The notes under the pieces: generated by a model
Seen by the model: only the letters and a program-made list of their open reading frames with translations
What the model was told of the DNA's origin: nothing
Databases searched by the model: none
Part shown: in pieces, positions 60,701 through 64,000 of the stretch
Numbering within the stretch: the stretch's first letter is position 1
How the letters are laid out: each line of letters opens with the position of its first letter
Translations under genes and position numbers: made by a program
NCBI GenBank assembly: GCA_019693395.1
Contig: JAAMXP010000667.1
Span: 1,523-65,522 of the forward strand
Direction of reading: 5' to 3'
Length of the DNA stretch: 64,000 nucleotides
From: Ettlia oleoabundans
Lineage: Eukaryota > Chlorophyta > Chlorophyceae > Chlamydomonadales

Positions 60701-63700
60701 CCACTACATCACAGGTGGGTGCATGTGCGCATGCCTGATGAAAGGGTGTCGGGGCATGGCACACCATGGGTCTGCACTGCTTGCCCAGACGGCGCATATA
60801 AACAAGTGCTTAGCGTTCTATGTATGATGGGCCCTTTCATAACATCTAGTTTTGGCTGCCCAGTGTGCGGGCCCCATCAGTCCCCAGCTCCATGCAATGT
60901 GGCGCAACCACTGCAAAATCTTGGCCGCCACCTGACACACGTACCACATCCCGCGTTCCTGCCAGCAGAGACGGAGACCACGACGTTCACCGACTGCGTC
61001 AACTGCCTCATCGCCTTCACCAACAACCCACATTCGCTGGACGTGTCGCTCAACGCGATTGCCTTCCTGCGCTTCTGCGCCATGGCGCTGGCTGAGGGAG
61101 ACATAGGGGACGTTGAGGAGCTGCCTGAGGGCAGCTTGGAGGCGGCAGGGCGGCAGATGGATCCAAACTCATACCGCATACGGTGGGTGGGTGGGCGGAT
61201 GGGCGGATTGGATGAGGCTCTTGGGCTTTGACTGTCCATTGGTGGGAGTAGAGATGGCGGTCCTGGTCATAGGTGGTTGGCTGGTTAGTTGGATGTTTCA
61301 TCAGGTGGTTCGATAGTGGGTTGAGTAGGCTGTATGGCAGACAAGCAGGTGCATGGCGGCCAAGGTGGCCATATTAGCATAGTCTGCAGGCTGGGACGGC
61401 CGCCTGGTGGTCGTGCACTTGTTTCCCCCTGTTGCTTGTGTTCATTCTACCATATTGTTGGCCGTGCAGCCCCACGGGCCAGGACGTGACCTCACCTACA
61501 CGCGGCACGTCTCAGGATGCAGCAGCGGGGGCCAACCCTCAGAATGGCGGTAGCGCCATTGCTGATGTGATGGCGTCTGCGGGGTCATTCAGTGCTCGTG
61601 GGGGCAGCAGTGGCCGTATCCGTTTCACCGACAAGGACGAGCACATGTACTTCTGGTTCCCGCTGTTGGCGGGGCTCAGTGAGCTCACCTTTGACCCAAG
61701 GCCGGAGATAAGGTGCAGGCGGTGGAATGCATGACTACAAATAGGGAGTGTTTGTAGGCAGCGGCACAGCGCAGCAGGAGAAAGCAGCAAACCCACCTAA
61801 AGGGCATTGGGTGATAGCAGGCAGGCTGCATGGGTCACATTTGGGTACCAGCCTTGCCCCTGTATTTGTAACTGCCACAGGGACCTTGCAACCCCTTCTG
61901 TCGCGCGCCATTCCGGCCACTTTCCCCACTTCATACGTGCCTGTTCCTGTTGACTGGTACTGCAGGTACAGCTCGCTGGAGGTACTGTTTGACATCCTCA
62001 AGTTCCACGGATCCAGCTTCTCGCCCCAGGTGGGTTGCGCTTCGGAACCAGCCAGCCAGCCACAACACCCAGTACTGCACGCAGCTGTGCTCATCCGCCC
62101 TGTGCCCTGCAATCTCCACCCATTTTTCACCAGCTGGCTGCTACCAACTTTCTGCCTTCGCGCCCGCACCAACCACCTGGCTTTCACCCACTCTCCATCT
62201 CCCGACACTGCCTACTCTGCCACTCCTTGTTGCCTGCAGTTCTGGCTGCGCGTGTTTGATTCCGTGCTTCTGCCCATCTTTGACCACGTGCGCGCGGAGG
62301 TGACAGACACCACCACCTTCACCGACGACAAGCGGCGGGCGGAGGTGGACTCCTGGCTCTACGACACATGCACACGCACGCTGCAGCACATTGTGGACAT
62401 CGTGGTGCAGTACTACGCCGCCGTTAGGGGTGCGTGCCTACATGACGCACTGTCATGGCGCACGCACTGGTGCTGATGATACCAGAAAGAACTGTCGCTT
62501 CCCAAAATCACCAGGGCTGTCACGCTTTCCACATTCTGCCAGCTAGCCGTGAATTTCTGCCCAAGTTGAGAACACACCATATGATGGCCTACCCCTCTGC
62601 CTGTTATGCAGCACTGCTGGACCGCATCCTTGAGCTGCTGCTGGGCTTTGTGCAGCGCACTCACCAGGCGCTGGCGGGTGTAGGGGTGGCGGCCCTGGTG
62701 CGGCTAATAGTGGCGGCGGGGCCTAACCTGGATGAACCCACCTGGATGATGGTGAGGGCTGTCAGGGTAGTCAATGGTGCCACATGTTGAGCAGCCTATA
62801 CAGTGATATCCAAGTAGGAAAGGTGGTAAGTCAGGGAGGCACGCAGGTATCTGTATGGCTCCCTCTACTTGCTCCACAATGCCCACCAGCCCAATGCATG
62901 GCCACAACTCACGTGAGCCATCCAATTGTGACCCCGAACCCTCTGCATCTGCAGATGTTGCAAGCGCTGTCCACAGCTGCGGGTGACACGCTGCCCAACG
63001 TCAGCGACCTCATCCAGCACCGTATGACCCGACGCACAAACGAGACGGATTATGAGGAGGTAGCACCAGGCAGTGATAGTAGCAGCGGCAACGGCTATGG
63101 GCTGGCAGCTAGCAGGGGTGGCAGCGGCAACCAGTCGCTGCGAGAGCAGTTTGGCATGCAGAGCCCGCAGGCGGCGGCAGCACGCGCAGGCATGAATGAC
63201 GGCAGCCCGCGGCGCCTCGCCATGGAGCGACGGGCCAGCATATTCTCGTTAGGGGAGGGCGCAGGGGCGCGCCGGCTAGCGGAGGTGCACGTGCGCGCGT
63301 CCATTCAACTGCTGCTGGTGCAGGCATGCAGCGAGGTGTACACGCAGCACTCGCGCATCATGCCTCCTGGCGCTGCTGTGCTGGTGCTGGACACTCTCAA
63401 GGGCATTGCCAGCCACGCAGCCTCGTTGGATGCGGATGCGGGGCTGCGGCACTCCCTCATGCTGGCGCAGGCTGCGGACAAGGTGTGTGAGCTGGGGCCT
63501 GGCACCCTGAGCCAATATGGTGGGAAGACTCCTGATATATGTTTGCTGCTTGCCGCACATCAAACATCAACCACCAACCATTTTGACTATTCATCCCTGC
63601 TACTAATGCATTCAGGAACTGCTGCTTCGTCATCTTCCATAGCACTATACCCTCATCGCCAAAGCCCCTGCGCCCCCTGCCCTGCACCCCGCCATGGCCG

Positions 63701-64000
63701 CAGGTGCCCCCCGAGCGCGCCCTAGGTGACCCCCCCCTGCTGCGCCTGGAGGCGGAGGCCAGCCAGGCCTACCTGTCTGTGCTGCTGCATGTACAGGCGG
63801 CGGCTGCAGAGGCGGTGAGGGAGGCGTGTGCGGTGGAGGCGCGGCTGACGCAGCTCTGCCTGCGCAACCTCGAGCGATTTGAGCAGCAGGAGGAGGCGGC
63901 GGAGGAGGCGACGGCAGCACAGGGCGCAGGTGGGTGCAGGAGCGGGCTGTGGGCCCAGCAGGGGATATGGGAGCAAGTGAGGGTAGCGTTTGACTTGCAT
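51714..64000 (+). CDS. BIG: BIG-type ARF guanine-nucleotide exchange factor (Sec7 domain), 3' end beyond window
   Basis: Activates ARF GTPases on trans-Golgi/endosome membranes. Twenty-nine exons are visible: 51714-51815, 51956-52391, 52609-52738, 52931-53009, 53180-53392, 53572-53763, 53982-54503, 54696-54978, 55137-55204, 55404-55585, 55728-56191, 56444-56557, 56836-57010, 57150-57224, 57448-57683, 58243-58404, 58516-58641, 58853-59130, 59399-59636, 59834-59990, 60255-60395, 60615-60714, 60969-61182, 61470-61712, 61966-62029, 62240-62429, 62612-62751, 62955-63482 and 63704-63929. The DCB/HUS regions are exons 1-10 (for example [20 protein letters not shown]). The Sec7 domain, exons 11-15, has [18 protein letters not shown] with the glutamic finger, [34 protein letters not shown] and [16 protein letters not shown]-like helical regions follow. 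Acidic/Ser/Ala linkers are in exons 2 and 7. Donors of introns 3, 4 and 15 are GC. Confidence 0.95.

Overview
This window is nuclear DNA from a green alga (Chlorophyta). The genes are densely interrupted by short introns. The sequence is GC-rich with many CAG/CTG triplet runs, and the pentamer TGTAA lies downstream of several stop codons, which is the usual chlorophyte poly(A) signal. One gene encodes the plastid phylloquinone methyltransferase, which indicates a photosynthetic lineage. The class (Trebouxiophyceae or Chlorophyceae) cannot be settled by eye. All exon boundaries were placed by hand from reading frame, splice sites and remembered family sequence; no search was run.

Layout from left to right. 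1-847 (-): 5' part of formate-tetrahydrofolate ligase. 1284-5958 (-): COG4, Golgi tethering. 6614-10755 (+): V-ATPase subunit B. 11137-12533 (-): SRP19. About 13.2-14.58 kb (+): a small ankyrin-like protein. 14810 to about 19.55 kb (-): a large ankyrin-repeat protein. 20287-21335 (+): a small predicted membrane protein. 21908-30086 (-): the repair endonuclease XPG/UVH3. 30794-33221 (-): a zinc-dependent alcohol dehydrogenase. 33480-38251 (-): GPI ethanolamine-phosphate transferase 3 (PIG-O). 38470-40043 (+): demethylphylloquinone methyltransferase MENG. 41692-44082 (-): lipoyl synthase, with a tetranucleotide microsatellite and a 68-N assembly gap in one intron. 44364-48000 (+): UTP6. 48296-51050 (-): an SRRM1-like PWI/RS splicing factor. 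51315-51699 (+): an LYR-motif protein. 51714 to beyond 64000 (+): a BIG-type Sec7 ARF-GEF.

The genes are housekeeping functions from unrelated pathways (vesicle traffic, protein targeting, DNA repair, GPI anchors, lipoate, ribosome biogenesis, splicing), arranged mostly as alternating divergent and convergent pairs. No operon-like system, mobile element, CRISPR array or tRNA was found.

The unusual signals concern gene structure. (1) Six introns, plus two probable ones, can only be read in frame with a GC rather than GT donor, out of roughly 120 introns. (2) The LYR gene and the BIG gene lie on the same strand only 14 bp apart, with a weak start context on the first and a strong one on the second, as in the bicistronic mRNAs reported from green algae. 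(3) The XPG spacer carries five acidic W-E-D repeats that could be TFIIH-docking sites. (4) A perfect 14-bp hairpin lies in a divergent promoter.
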